Shown here piece by piece: positions 1 to 5,522 of a stretch of DNA of 9,730 nt (position 1 is the stretch's first letter; every line of letters starts with the position of its first letter). Source of the DNA: CAYLMG01 sp964493425. Lineage in GTDB: Bacteria; Planctomycetota; Phycisphaerae; Sedimentisphaerales; Anaerobacaceae. The stretch covers positions 1 through 9,730 of the forward strand of contig CAZBMW010000041.1 of the NCBI GenBank assembly GCA_964493425.1. The letters run 5' to 3'. The notes beneath the pieces are model-generated. The model was not told where the DNA came from. It worked only from the letters and a program-made list of their open reading frames with translations, and made no database searches. A program made the translations under genes and the position numbers.

Positions 1-632
1 GGTCTAGCTCGTCCGGTAACCATTACGGGATGAAGTGCTACCCAATGCGCACCGGAGTTCAACGCCTCAGCTACTACAGCATCCACTTCATGCAGGTTAT
101 CGCTGGTTATAGTCATGGCTACCGATACTTTCTCGATCTGCGAAGACGACCAGCGTAAAACTCTCAGCGCTGCATCATGGGCACCTTTGATGCCGACCAA
201 CTCATCATGCTTTGTGGTAAGGCCGTGTAGACTAACCTGCAGGTGGCTAAGTCCTGCCTTTTTGACCTGCTCAATTAACTTTGGACTAACCGCGATACCG
301 TTTGTCGACAAAGCCACTGCAAACCCAAGGTTCTGTGCGGTAGCTATTATTTCCCCAATATCGCTGCGCAACGTTGGTTCCCCACCTGTGAGAAAAAGTC
401 GCTGCACGCCTACCTCTGAGAGCTGTTCCAACCAGCTAATGACCTCATCTGTTGATGCCTCATTGGTGGGTACATCACCTGTGAAACTTGAACAAAAGCG
501 ACACCTCGCTTGACAGCGTGAAGTTAGCCTAATCGAAGCGGACGTTAATGGGACGCAGTCGAGAAGGTCGGCGATCTCTGATGCTGTTGCGAGCACATCG
601 AGGGATGCCTTCTTGTTTTCCCATCCTTGCAT
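1..632 (-). CDS. Radical SAM protein, third of the cluster (partial, C-terminus outside window)
   Basis: The first 210 codons of a radical SAM enzyme are visible; the reading frame is open to the window edge. The start is ATG at 632, which shares its A with the TGA stop of the preceding radical SAM gene (TGATG) and has a GGAAGGGAG SD just upstream. The [4Fe-4S] cluster motif is C40-x3-C44-x2-C47, and TGGEP lies at residues 82-86 on the second strand of the SAM-binding barrel. The protein is clearly a paralogue of the gene before it: ASIRLT-x-RC, TGGEP, RSDI, STNGI, SL(H/D)G and a GRA motif recur at matching spacing, with SLHG here where the paralogue has SLDG. Any SPASM domain would lie beyond the window. 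As the last visible gene of a PqqD/radical SAM operon it probably modifies a peptide. The specific reaction (thioether, C-C crosslink, epimerisation or other) cannot be read from the sequence. Confidence 0.93.
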   Translation of the reverse strand, partial: MQGWENKKASLDVLATASEIADLLDCVPLTSASIRLTSRCQARCRFCSSFTGDVPTNEASTDEVISWLEQLSEVGVQRLFLTGGEPTLRSDIGEIIATAQNLGFAVALSTNGIAVSPKLIEQVKKAGLSHLQVSLHGLTTKHDELVGIKGAHDAALRVLRWSSSQIEKVSVAMTITSDNLHEVDAVVAEALNSGAHWVALHPVMVTGRAR

Positions 633-1801
633 CAATGTCTCCCTTCCAAATATTGCTCAGGGTAATTCCCAAGTGGAAGTTGAACGGAGGTTTCGGCTTG
701 ATTGCTTAAAGCGCTCGCTGGAAATAAGCCTGCTGTATAGAGTTTTTCGCAGGATGGATCGGAAGCGTTTATGTGCCCTCCGGTAATGAATGCTGAAGCA
801 CGACAACCTCCGCCACAAAAGTCCCGATATCTGCACAGACTGCATACACCCGACAAAAAATCTGGCCCAGCAGTGCGCACCCGGTCGAAGAGCGGACTAT
901 TTTCCCATAGGTCTTTCAGCGAATGCTGGCGCAAGTTGCCGGCTACAAAGTTATACGGCCCAAAGAATCCATCACATGGAGCAACATCTCCGTTTGCTTC
1001 GATGCCCACAGTATATGGAAAGCTGCAGAGGGCACACTGGGTATGAAGGCCGGTCTCTATAAGATCAGGCGGATACAGAGCAGGTGGAATAGTTGTGTTG
1101 TGCGCAAAACGCATTTGCGGTGACAATTGACGGTAGACTTTAAATATATCATCTAGGGCTGAAGTTAGCTGAAGTGCGGAAGGGTCTAACACCTGCGTGG
1201 CACGGCCGGATACAATGAGAATCATAAGAGCGAACACATTAGCTCCAGCTTCATATGCTAATTCCATGGTTTGCCCGATGCAGTCAGCATTTCTGGAAGA
1301 TAAAACTGTACCCACTGCTACATTCCGCTTTAGGCAGGATGAGGCAAGTTTGAGTGCCTTTATGGTCCGCTTGAATTTTCCCGGTCCCCGAATCGAATCA
1401 TGCACTTGCTCCGGACCGTCAAGGCTAATTTGGAACAATTTGAAGTCTACATCTTGTACTTTGCTCAGGAAACGCTCCCCCAAGAGGATACCGTTGGTAC
1501 TTATGAGTATCCTAATTCCTTTGGAAAAGGTATAATGAAGAATATCAACAATGTCTGAACGCATTAAGGGCTCACCGCCCGTAAAGAATATCTCGTTTAC
1601 TGACATCTCCGCGAGCTGATCGATAATACCAAAAAGCTCTTTAGTGCTAAGCTCATCCGGGTCGTTGAGAGCCTGTACGGAGTTTGCATAGCAGTGTTCA
1701 CATTGCAGATTGCACCGCTTCGTCAATCGGATAGATGCAGCCATCAAAGGAATAGTACCGAAAAATGACTGGATTTCTCTGTCTCGGCTTAGGAGTTTCA
1801 T
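632..1801 (-). CDS. Radical SAM/SPASM peptide maturase-like protein, second of the cluster (389 aa)
   Basis: A complete radical SAM enzyme. The chosen start is ATG at 1801, which overlaps the stop of the PqqD-like gene by 4 nt (ATGA) with GGAGG 11 nt upstream. An in-frame ATG at 1819 would overlap the PqqD gene by 22 nt and is less likely. The SAM cluster motif is C30-x3-C34-x2-C37, TGGEP is at 74-78, STNGI at 101-105 and SLDGP at 126-130. The C-terminal third carries a Cys pattern typical of SPASM domains that bind auxiliary Fe-S clusters: C256, C259, C276, then C320-x2-C323-x5-C329-x3-C333, and C351. SPASM radical SAM enzymes most often act on ribosomal peptides. Together with the adjacent PqqD-like protein and upstream small ORFs this supports a peptide-maturation role. 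The chemistry and substrate are inferred, not visible. The gene ends TGATG into the third radical SAM gene, so the two are translationally coupled. Confidence 0.95.
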   Translation of the reverse strand: MKLLSRDREIQSFFGTIPLMAASIRLTKRCNLQCEHCYANSVQALNDPDELSTKELFGIIDQLAEMSVNEIFFTGGEPLMRSDIVDILHYTFSKGIRILISTNGILLGERFLSKVQDVDFKLFQISLDGPEQVHDSIRGPGKFKRTIKALKLASSCLKRNVAVGTVLSSRNADCIGQTMELAYEAGANVFALMILIVSGRATQVLDPSALQLTSALDDIFKVYRQLSPQMRFAHNTTIPPALYPPDLIETGLHTQCALCSFPYTVGIEANGDVAPCDGFFGPYNFVAGNLRQHSLKDLWENSPLFDRVRTAGPDFLSGVCSLCRYRDFCGGGCRASAFITGGHINASDPSCEKLYTAGLFPASALSNQAETSVQLPLGNYPEQYLEGRH

Positions 1802-2070
1802 TGTTCTCTTTGCCTCCAATTAATAAGATTAGCTTCGGTCAGAAGTTCGAGCGTATTCTTGACGTGGGGAATCAGTTCATCAACGGGACATCCGAATCCT
1901 TCGGATAACCTTACTGCGATATCCCCTATGTCTAAGACTCCGTCGCAGAGTTTCAGTATAGCAAAAGCTGTGTTATTAAGCGCCACCCCATTCTCGTATA
2001 GAACCCCTTTTGGAAACCGTCGAAATCTGAGACCATTCTTAGCTACAGGATTGCTATTTCGAAAAGTCAT
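1798..2070 (-). CDS. PqqD-like peptide recognition protein (RRE family), 90 aa
   Basis: The sequence and size match the PqqD family (about 90 aa). Recognisable points are the FRRFPKGVLYENGVALNNTA segment (residues 16-35), resembling the PqqD beta-strand core with its conserved Asn-x-Thr/Ser-Ala, then ILKLCDG and a C-terminal helical part. PqqD-family proteins (RiPP recognition elements) bind the leader of a precursor peptide and present it to the radical SAM enzyme. The start ATG at 2070 has a near-perfect SD (AAGGAGG, 8 nt upstream) and overlaps the end of the first radical SAM gene by 17 nt. Its stop overlaps the start of the second radical SAM gene by 4 nt. It therefore sits between two candidate partner enzymes and could serve either or all three. 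There is no sign that this is the PQQ pathway: no PqqA- or PqqC-like gene is visible. Confidence 0.88.
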   Translation of the reverse strand: MTFRNSNPVAKNGLRFRRFPKGVLYENGVALNNTAFAILKLCDGVLDIGDIAVRLSEGFGCPVDELIPHVKNTLELLTEANLINWRQREQ

Positions 2071-3475
2071 CGTTTCTGCCTCCTTTTCTGATTTGTGAGG
2101 GCGGTTTTTGAGATGCGTGCATCTTTTCGTGGATGTGGGCTCGCTGCATTACCGCTCCCTTCATGTATGGATTACAACCAGGTCTTGTGAGTTCACGGGT
2201 GTTTTCAAAAGACAGGGCTGGACAGCGGCACGGGCAATAATATGGTTGCTTAGAGAGTTCACAATAGCGGCACTCCTTGAAGTCGTCCCAAGTGATAGAC
2301 CGAATTTTTTTGAATCCATCCCGCCAGAGTTGTCCGAACGGCGTATGTGCCACATTTCCAGTGGCCAATATTCCCGCGCCGGCACAGTTGGAACAAGGAT
2401 ACACTGTCCCATCGCTTGCGATATATGCTATTGAACGCCCTCCCTTACATCTGCCGGTCGCCATATTGTGCTGGAAACAGATGTCTAAAAATCCGGCAAA
2501 GTAGCGCCCTGCTCTTTCGTGATGTTCCTCATATTCGTCTTCTAACTCCTCCTTGGCACGGTATATTATTGCATCCATTGGCAGATCATCGGCGTTGAGG
2601 AGCAAGTGTCTGTTCGAAGCTGCTCGGCCTATGCCTTGAGCCTCTAAGGTCTCGAGCATAACGTTGTTTCGGCGACACCATTTTATCAGTGGCAGTACCT
2701 CAGCAATATTCAACTTGGAGAGTGTAACCATCACATTGAAGGGGATATTTTCGCCTTGGAGCAACTCCACTTTTTGCTTTAATTGCTCAAATGTGAACAA
2801 CGGACCGCGGATATCTTGGTTGATGGAATAAGCGTCAATGCTTATCCCTACACCGAAATCGCTGTGCGGAAGGCTGTTGATAAATTCCTTCGTAAGGCAA
2901 ATGCCGTTCGTTACCAACGATACTACAACTCCATTTGCATGGAAAAATTCTATGGCCTCAAGTACAAGTGGGGAGAGCAGCGGCTCACCGCCGGTTAATT
3001 GGACGCAACACACCCCTGATTCTACAAGTTGCCGCCAGAGTATCCTGTGTTGCGCGGGCGTCAATTCATTCAGTCGGGGTTTACCAGCGTTAATGTAGCA
3101 AATGTCGCAAGATGCATTACAAAGCAAGGTTAATTCCAAGCACACAATTAAAGGATGACGCAGCGCGTATTTCCAGCGTGTGCCTGGAAAATCCACCCAA
3201 TGGTTCATTTTGAAAGGCAGAAACCAAGATTTTGGCAGAGGGTCTGTAGCTGCCCGTTTCAGGAACGGGCCCACCACGGAATTAAAGAACCCCATTTCTC
3301 CGTTTGGAAATGCCAAAAAATACCCGAATGCTTCCTTCCGAACAATAGTGCCATCTGCTAATTTAAGGATTGAATCAACCACAATACTTTCTCCTTCAGT
3401 GGCTGCTTTTACCCCCAGCTTAGAGACCTTGGCCCCAAAGCTGGCCCTTTTTGCCTTGTTCCGTTCGGATGACAA
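2054..3475 (-). CDS. Radical SAM/SPASM protein with N-terminal PqqD-like region, first of the cluster (473 aa from TTG)
   Basis: A radical SAM enzyme with C119-x3-C123-x2-C126, TGGEP at 161-165, TNGI at 189-192 and SIDA at 212-215. A Cys-rich C-terminus (C343, C361, C364, C402, C405, C414, C416, C418, C434) fits a SPASM/twitch-type auxiliary cluster domain. Residues about 40-75 (DGTIVRKEAFGYFLAFPNGE and following) resemble a PqqD-type N-terminal fold, so the enzyme may carry its own, possibly degenerate, leader-binding domain; this is inference. The start is uncertain. The TTG at 3475 has no SD. In the same frame a TAG (3500-3502) lies only eight codons upstream, preceded by a short ORF with a good SD (separate entry). 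The enzyme may be made by coupled reinitiation after that ORF, or its N-terminus may be interrupted by the TAG. The C-terminal tail is basic and overlaps the PqqD-like gene by 17 nt. The protein is only distantly related to the other two radical SAM proteins. Confidence 0.9.
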   Translation of the reverse strand: MSSERNKAKRASFGAKVSKLGVKAATEGESIVVDSILKLADGTIVRKEAFGYFLAFPNGEMGFFNSVVGPFLKRAATDPLPKSWFLPFKMNHWVDFPGTRWKYALRHPLIVCLELTLLCNASCDICYINAGKPRLNELTPAQHRILWRQLVESGVCCVQLTGGEPLLSPLVLEAIEFFHANGVVVSLVTNGICLTKEFINSLPHSDFGVGISIDAYSINQDIRGPLFTFEQLKQKVELLQGENIPFNVMVTLSKLNIAEVLPLIKWCRRNNVMLETLEAQGIGRAASNRHLLLNADDLPMDAIIYRAKEELEDEYEEHHERAGRYFAGFLDICFQHNMATGRCKGGRSIAYIASDGTVYPCSNCAGAGILATGNVAHTPFGQLWRDGFKKIRSITWDDFKECRYCELSKQPYYCPCRCPALSFENTRELTRPGCNPYMKGAVMQRAHIHEKMHASQKPPSQIRKGGRNDDFSK

Positions 3476-3499
3476 GTGTTGGAAATTGAGGGACCATGG

Positions 3500-3577
3500 C
3501 TAAAAGTAGTTTTTTGTGCCTTCGTCGAAACGAATCATAAACGGGTAAGCTGGTACCTCGTTCACTTCGGGTACCAC
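3500..3577 (-). CDS. Short ORF directly upstream of, and in frame with, the first radical SAM gene (25 aa)
   Basis: A GTG at 3577 has a strong SD (AAGGAG at 3587-3592, 9 nt away) and opens a 25-codon frame reading VVPEVNEVPAY then PFMIRFDEGTKNYF before TAG at 3502-3500. An earlier in-frame GTG at 3607 would give 35 aa but has no SD. The frame continues after the TAG into the 473-aa radical SAM protein without another stop. It could be (a) a leader ORF coupling translation to the TTG of the radical SAM gene, (b) a very small precursor or regulatory peptide, or (c) the N-terminus of the radical SAM protein cut off by a nonsense mutation or sequencing error. The SD is the best argument that ribosomes initiate here. 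The peptide has no recognisable family. Confidence 0.45.
   Translation of the reverse strand: MVPEVNEVPAYPFMIRFDEGTKNYF
3551..3576 (-). promoter_or_regulatory. 7-bp inverted repeat covering the start of the 25-aa ORF
   Basis: TGGTACC (3551-3557) and GGTACCA (3570-3576) are perfect inverted repeats separated by 12 nt. In the minus-strand transcript the 5' arm takes in the last two bases of the GTG start codon at 3577, so a folded stem would hide the initiation codon while leaving the SD free. It may control initiation, or it may simply be a KpnI-type palindrome pair by chance. A 7-bp stem with a 12-nt loop is of modest stability. Confidence 0.35.
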
Positions 3578-3681
3578 CTGTTTGCTCTCCTTAACTAAGT
3601 TAGCCACGGGCTAAAATCCGACATTTCTTCCGCAACAAATTACAAAACTCAACTGCTACAATACAATAAAGGCACAATTTC

Positions 3682-3726
3682 TTCCACTGTTCTTGATGGA
3701 ATTCCGACCAAGACGTCCCTGTGGAA
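3682..3726 (-). promoter_or_regulatory. Nested hairpin in the spacer between the 53-aa ORF and the maturase genes
   Basis: In the minus-strand RNA, UUCCAC (3726-3721) pairs with GUGGAA (3687-3682). Inside this, UCUUGGU (3713-3707) pairs with AUCAAGA (3697-3691) around a 9-nt loop. The inner stem has one G-U wobble (3708 with 3696), which would be an A-C mismatch in RNA of the other strand, so it folds only in the sense direction of the operon. There is no U-run behind it, so it is not a canonical intrinsic terminator. Many RiPP operons have a structured element between precursor and enzyme genes that lowers downstream expression or stabilises the precursor mRNA; that role is inferred here. 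Confidence 0.4.
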
Positions 3727-3769
3727 TAGTTCGTTTTCTTACAAGGGTTTCGCTGAGTACTAAGGTATT

Positions 3770-3931
3770 TTAGCCCTTATGGCCACCAGCAGCAACTATT
3801 CGCCGGATTCGAACAACTCGGGGTTTTTCAAATTTAATCTTCTTGTTCTTTTTACTATCGTCCAACTCAGGTTCAATTTTCCCCTTCACATCTTTATCAA
3901 TTTTTTCCAGTGTGTTAATTTGATCCTTCAT
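3770..3931 (-). CDS. Candidate RiPP precursor peptide, 53 aa, Lys/Arg-rich with Gly/Ala-rich tail
   Basis: ATG at 3931 has a strong SD (AAAGGAGAGG, about 4 nt before the ATG) and opens a 53-codon ORF ending TAA at 3770. The N-terminal 30 residues are charged and probably helical (MKDQINTLEKIDKDVKGKIE and on), which suits a leader peptide. The C-terminal part is strongly basic and ends RIRRIVAAGGHKG, which could be a core with a VAAGG segment. It has no Cys, no signal peptide and no membrane segment. It lies between the 88-aa ORF and the radical SAM/PqqD genes, all on the same strand, with no better promoter of its own visible. I know of no family it belongs to. Precursor status rests on size, SD, position and composition only. 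A small nucleic-acid-binding protein is the main alternative. Confidence 0.6.
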   Translation of the reverse strand: MKDQINTLEKIDKDVKGKIEPELDDSKKNKKIKFEKPRVVRIRRIVAAGGHKG

Positions 3932-3944
3932 TTGACCTCTCCTT

Positions 3945-3971
3945 TCTCTAAGGTCTCTAAAGCTCTAAGGG
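3945..3971. repeat. Three imperfect tandem 9-mers upstream of the 53-aa ORF
   Basis: On the plus strand TCTCTAAGG (3945-3953), TCTCTAAAG (3954-3962) and CTCTAAGGG (3963-3971, one base out of phase) follow each other. In the transcript these read CCUUAGAGA-like and directly abut the SD of the 53-aa ORF. The function is unknown; they could bind a protein or influence initiation. Confidence 0.5.
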
Positions 3972-4021
3972 TACTATACATTTTTTTACCGAACTTTAAT
4001 CCTTGTTTCAACGGTCGATAA

Positions 4022-4288
4022 TTACAGACACGCGCCGACCATCGCGCTTGCTGTAGGATTGATTGAGCTAGCTTCCAGAGCTTTCAAACCGCTAAAAGGA
4101 ATTGCACGTATGCGCTCTGCAAGCAATTCCACGGTCAGGGCCGGCAACTCCTCCTTCGAGATTCCTGTGGCAAGTAATGCTTTGAGAATCTTCTTCTTCT
4201 TTTCTTCTTTATTTACTAAACTAGTGATTTTCACTTCACCATCCTCTTGGATCGATACTTTACATTTTTTCTTCTGTTTGGTTTTCAT
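4022..4288 (-). CDS. Small Lys-rich protein, first gene of the radical SAM operon; possible precursor peptide (88 aa)
   Basis: ATG at 4288 is preceded by AAAGGGGAAGC, a good SD. It is the first ORF after the predicted promoter, with a leader of about 85 nt. The N-terminal half is very Lys-rich (MKTKQKKKCK; KEEKKKKILKALLATG) and predicted helical. Residues 42-62 hold EEL, VELLAERIRA-type helix, and the C-terminus (ALEASSINPTASAMVGACL) is small-residue-rich and almost uncharged, ending Cys-Leu. A charged leader followed by a small-residue-rich C-terminal stretch with Ser, Thr and Cys is what a RiPP precursor could look like. I cannot assign it to a family. It might instead be a small accessory or regulatory protein. 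Codon use is ordinary, with no sign of truncation. The spacer to the 53-aa ORF is 90 nt. Confidence 0.65.
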   Translation of the reverse strand: MKTKQKKKCKVSIQEDGEVKITSLVNKEEKKKKILKALLATGISKEELPALTVELLAERIRAIPFSGLKALEASSINPTASAMVGACL

Positions 4289-4352
4289 TGCTTCCCCTTT
4301 CTTCTATAAAAAGTTGACATTTAAACACAAATATTGCAACGCTTAAAAATTC

Positions 4353-4372
4353 GATTCTCGTTGAAGAGAATC
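4353..4372. promoter_or_regulatory. Perfect inverted repeat at the predicted transcription start (operator or 5' hairpin)
   Basis: GATTCTC (4353-4359) and GAGAATC (4366-4372) are perfect inverted repeats with a 6-nt spacer. The predicted start site is near 4374, 7 nt below the -10 box, so the repeat occupies about +2 to +22. It could be a repressor operator at the start site or a hairpin protecting the 5' end of the mRNA. Its position relative to the promoter argues against chance. Confidence 0.55.
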
Positions 4373-4380
4373 TTTAATAG

Positions 4381-4409
4381 CATATAAGTGGTTAAACCAA
4401 GAATGTCAA
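4381..4409 (-). promoter_or_regulatory. Sigma70-type promoter of the peptide/radical SAM operon
   Basis: On the minus strand a perfect TTGACA (-35, 4409-4404) is followed after exactly 17 nt by TATATG (-10, 4386-4381), with TATGCT as a slightly downstream alternative. The region is AT-rich and the first ORF begins about 85 nt after the predicted start. No comparable promoter is visible further down the operon, so the seven minus-strand ORFs may form one transcript. Confidence 0.6.
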
Positions 4410-5271
4410 AGAAAAAAATAACATATTACAATTTTTTTTGTGTTTCCCCCGGGTCAGGTCCGCTCGCTTCAGGTCTTTATGTCAGTCTGGGGTTTTACAG
4501 AGCTATCCTCGAGTTGGACCATAAAAAGCGATGAAGATTTTTTCCAAATGTTGGCTGCTAACAACACCAGCGGACTCATATACTCAGTGAATTATACGCT
4601 GGATAGTGGTGAACCAAAGCGATAACTTCTTTCTGCAGACTACTCAAAAATCCCCCCTGAGAGTTTACCGGAAAATCACTAACTTTGCTTGGAATCGAAG
4701 TTTTTAAACTCTAACAGGCTCATCCGAGCTCCAAGTTCCTTGTACAAATGGCCCCAACTGTTATCAGAGTCAATATGCCTGTTAGGGAAAACAGCGTCTT
4801 GGCGATCAATGCCAGAGTATGTTCGCGGCTGGATCTTTGGCTTGGTAATGGGCAGTACAAACACGTATGTGAGTATTTCAAGACGAATGTCCTCAAATAG
4901 ACGCCGCACTTTCTTGCCACTCAGGCAGATTTTCAAACGCTTGGGGAGTTCATCGGTCTTGCTCATAAAAGTCAGCTTTTCTTGAAATAATTGTCAATTG
5001 CTTCTGGGTGGTGTGGGAGCAGTTACTTGAGGTCTGTACCATCTATCACATGGGGTTCCGCTCAGAGAGACAGGCAACCATTTGTCGTAGGCAAGTCAAG
5101 TCAGCTCGCTCTTTTCGATGAAACTTGGCCTCGACTAACCGGACATTTTTAGACTCGCGGCCAAATGGGTCTTGTGATGTCTAATGTGCTGTTCAAGAGA
5201 CCAGTCAAAAGTAGAGAAAACGTTACAAGTCTCAGAGGTTCAATAGCTTGCAGAGTGCCTATCCAATGTAA
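4410..5271. other. Gene-poor stretch between the peptide operon and tRNA-Ser
   Basis: About 860 bp with no gene I can name. It holds a weak 95-codon minus-strand ORF (separate entry) and a 61-codon plus-strand frame (4440-4625) starting at a non-ATG codon without an SD, which I do not accept as a gene. The part nearest the tRNA (5127-5270) has short minus-strand frames broken by stops and looks like decayed or non-coding sequence. No terminal inverted repeats of an insertion sequence and no terminator with a U-run were seen. Confidence 0.6.
4679..4966 (-). CDS. Hypothetical protein, 95 aa, doubtful
   Basis: ATG at 4966 opens a 95-codon frame of balanced composition beginning MSKTDELPKRLKICLSGKKV, with a mildly hydrophobic segment around residues 28-40 (EILTYVFVLPIT) and a hydrophilic remainder. 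No SD precedes the ATG. A plus-strand frame of similar length covers the same DNA, so coding status is uncertain. I recognise no domain. It may be the remnant of a mobile-element protein beside the tRNA gene, but no motif supports that directly. Confidence 0.25.
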   Translation of the reverse strand: MSKTDELPKRLKICLSGKKVRRLFEDIRLEILTYVFVLPITKPKIQPRTYSGIDRQDAVFPNRHIDSDNSWGHLYKELGARMSLLEFKNFDSKQS

Positions 5272-5359
5272 CGGAGAGGGCGGGATTCGAACCCGCGGTA
5301 AGGACAAGCCCTACACAGCCTTTCCAAGGCTGCTCGATAAGCCGCTCTGACACCTCTCC
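5272..5359 (-). tRNA. tRNA-Ser(GGA)
   Basis: A complete class II tRNA on the minus strand. The acceptor stem GGAGAGG (5359-5353) pairs with CCTCTCC (5279-5273); the discriminator is G at 5272. The anticodon loop TTGGAAA gives anticodon GGA (5325-5323) on a perfect stem. There is a long variable arm (TAGGG/CCTTA with one G-U), and a T-arm GCGGG-TTCGAAT-CCCGC. CCA is not encoded. The long variable arm and G discriminator are serine identity features. The 3' end faces the gene-poor stretch, placing a possible integration site there. Confidence 0.97.
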
Positions 5360-5522
5360 GGAAACGGTTTTTAGTTCTCAGCTTCTTTATTTCACGCCGA
5401 TATTGAAAAGATATCTGCTTTAACGGTGTTTTTCAACTTTAAATTTCGGCTTCCAATAGTTACATTTTGTATAAATTGACGTCAGGAATTTATTGAAAAG
5501 AAAAAATTTAAGGAGAAACAAA

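Noticed and set aside
1802..1819. Earlier ATG (1819) for the second radical SAM gene
   Set aside because: It would overlap the PqqD-like gene by 22 nt; the ATG at 1801 gives a standard ATGA overlap with GGAGG at a usable distance.
3545..3592. T-box riboswitch-like string (AGGTGGTACC) on the minus strand
   Set aside because: Only the UGGUACC core matches. There is no specifier stem, no canonical terminator/antiterminator pair and no aminoacyl or amino-acid gene downstream, and the bases are explained by the start of the 25-aa ORF.
3660..3770. 36-codon open extension of the 53-aa ORF frame after its TAA
   Set aside because: No start codon except at the very end, no SD, and the length is within chance expectation.
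4440..4625. 61-codon plus-strand ORF
   Set aside because: Non-ATG start, no SD and no recognisable domain in the gene-poor stretch.
5165..5350. 61-codon plus-strand ORF
   Set aside because: It runs through the complementary strand of tRNA-Ser; its Gly/Arg-rich end is the tRNA T-arm read in translation.
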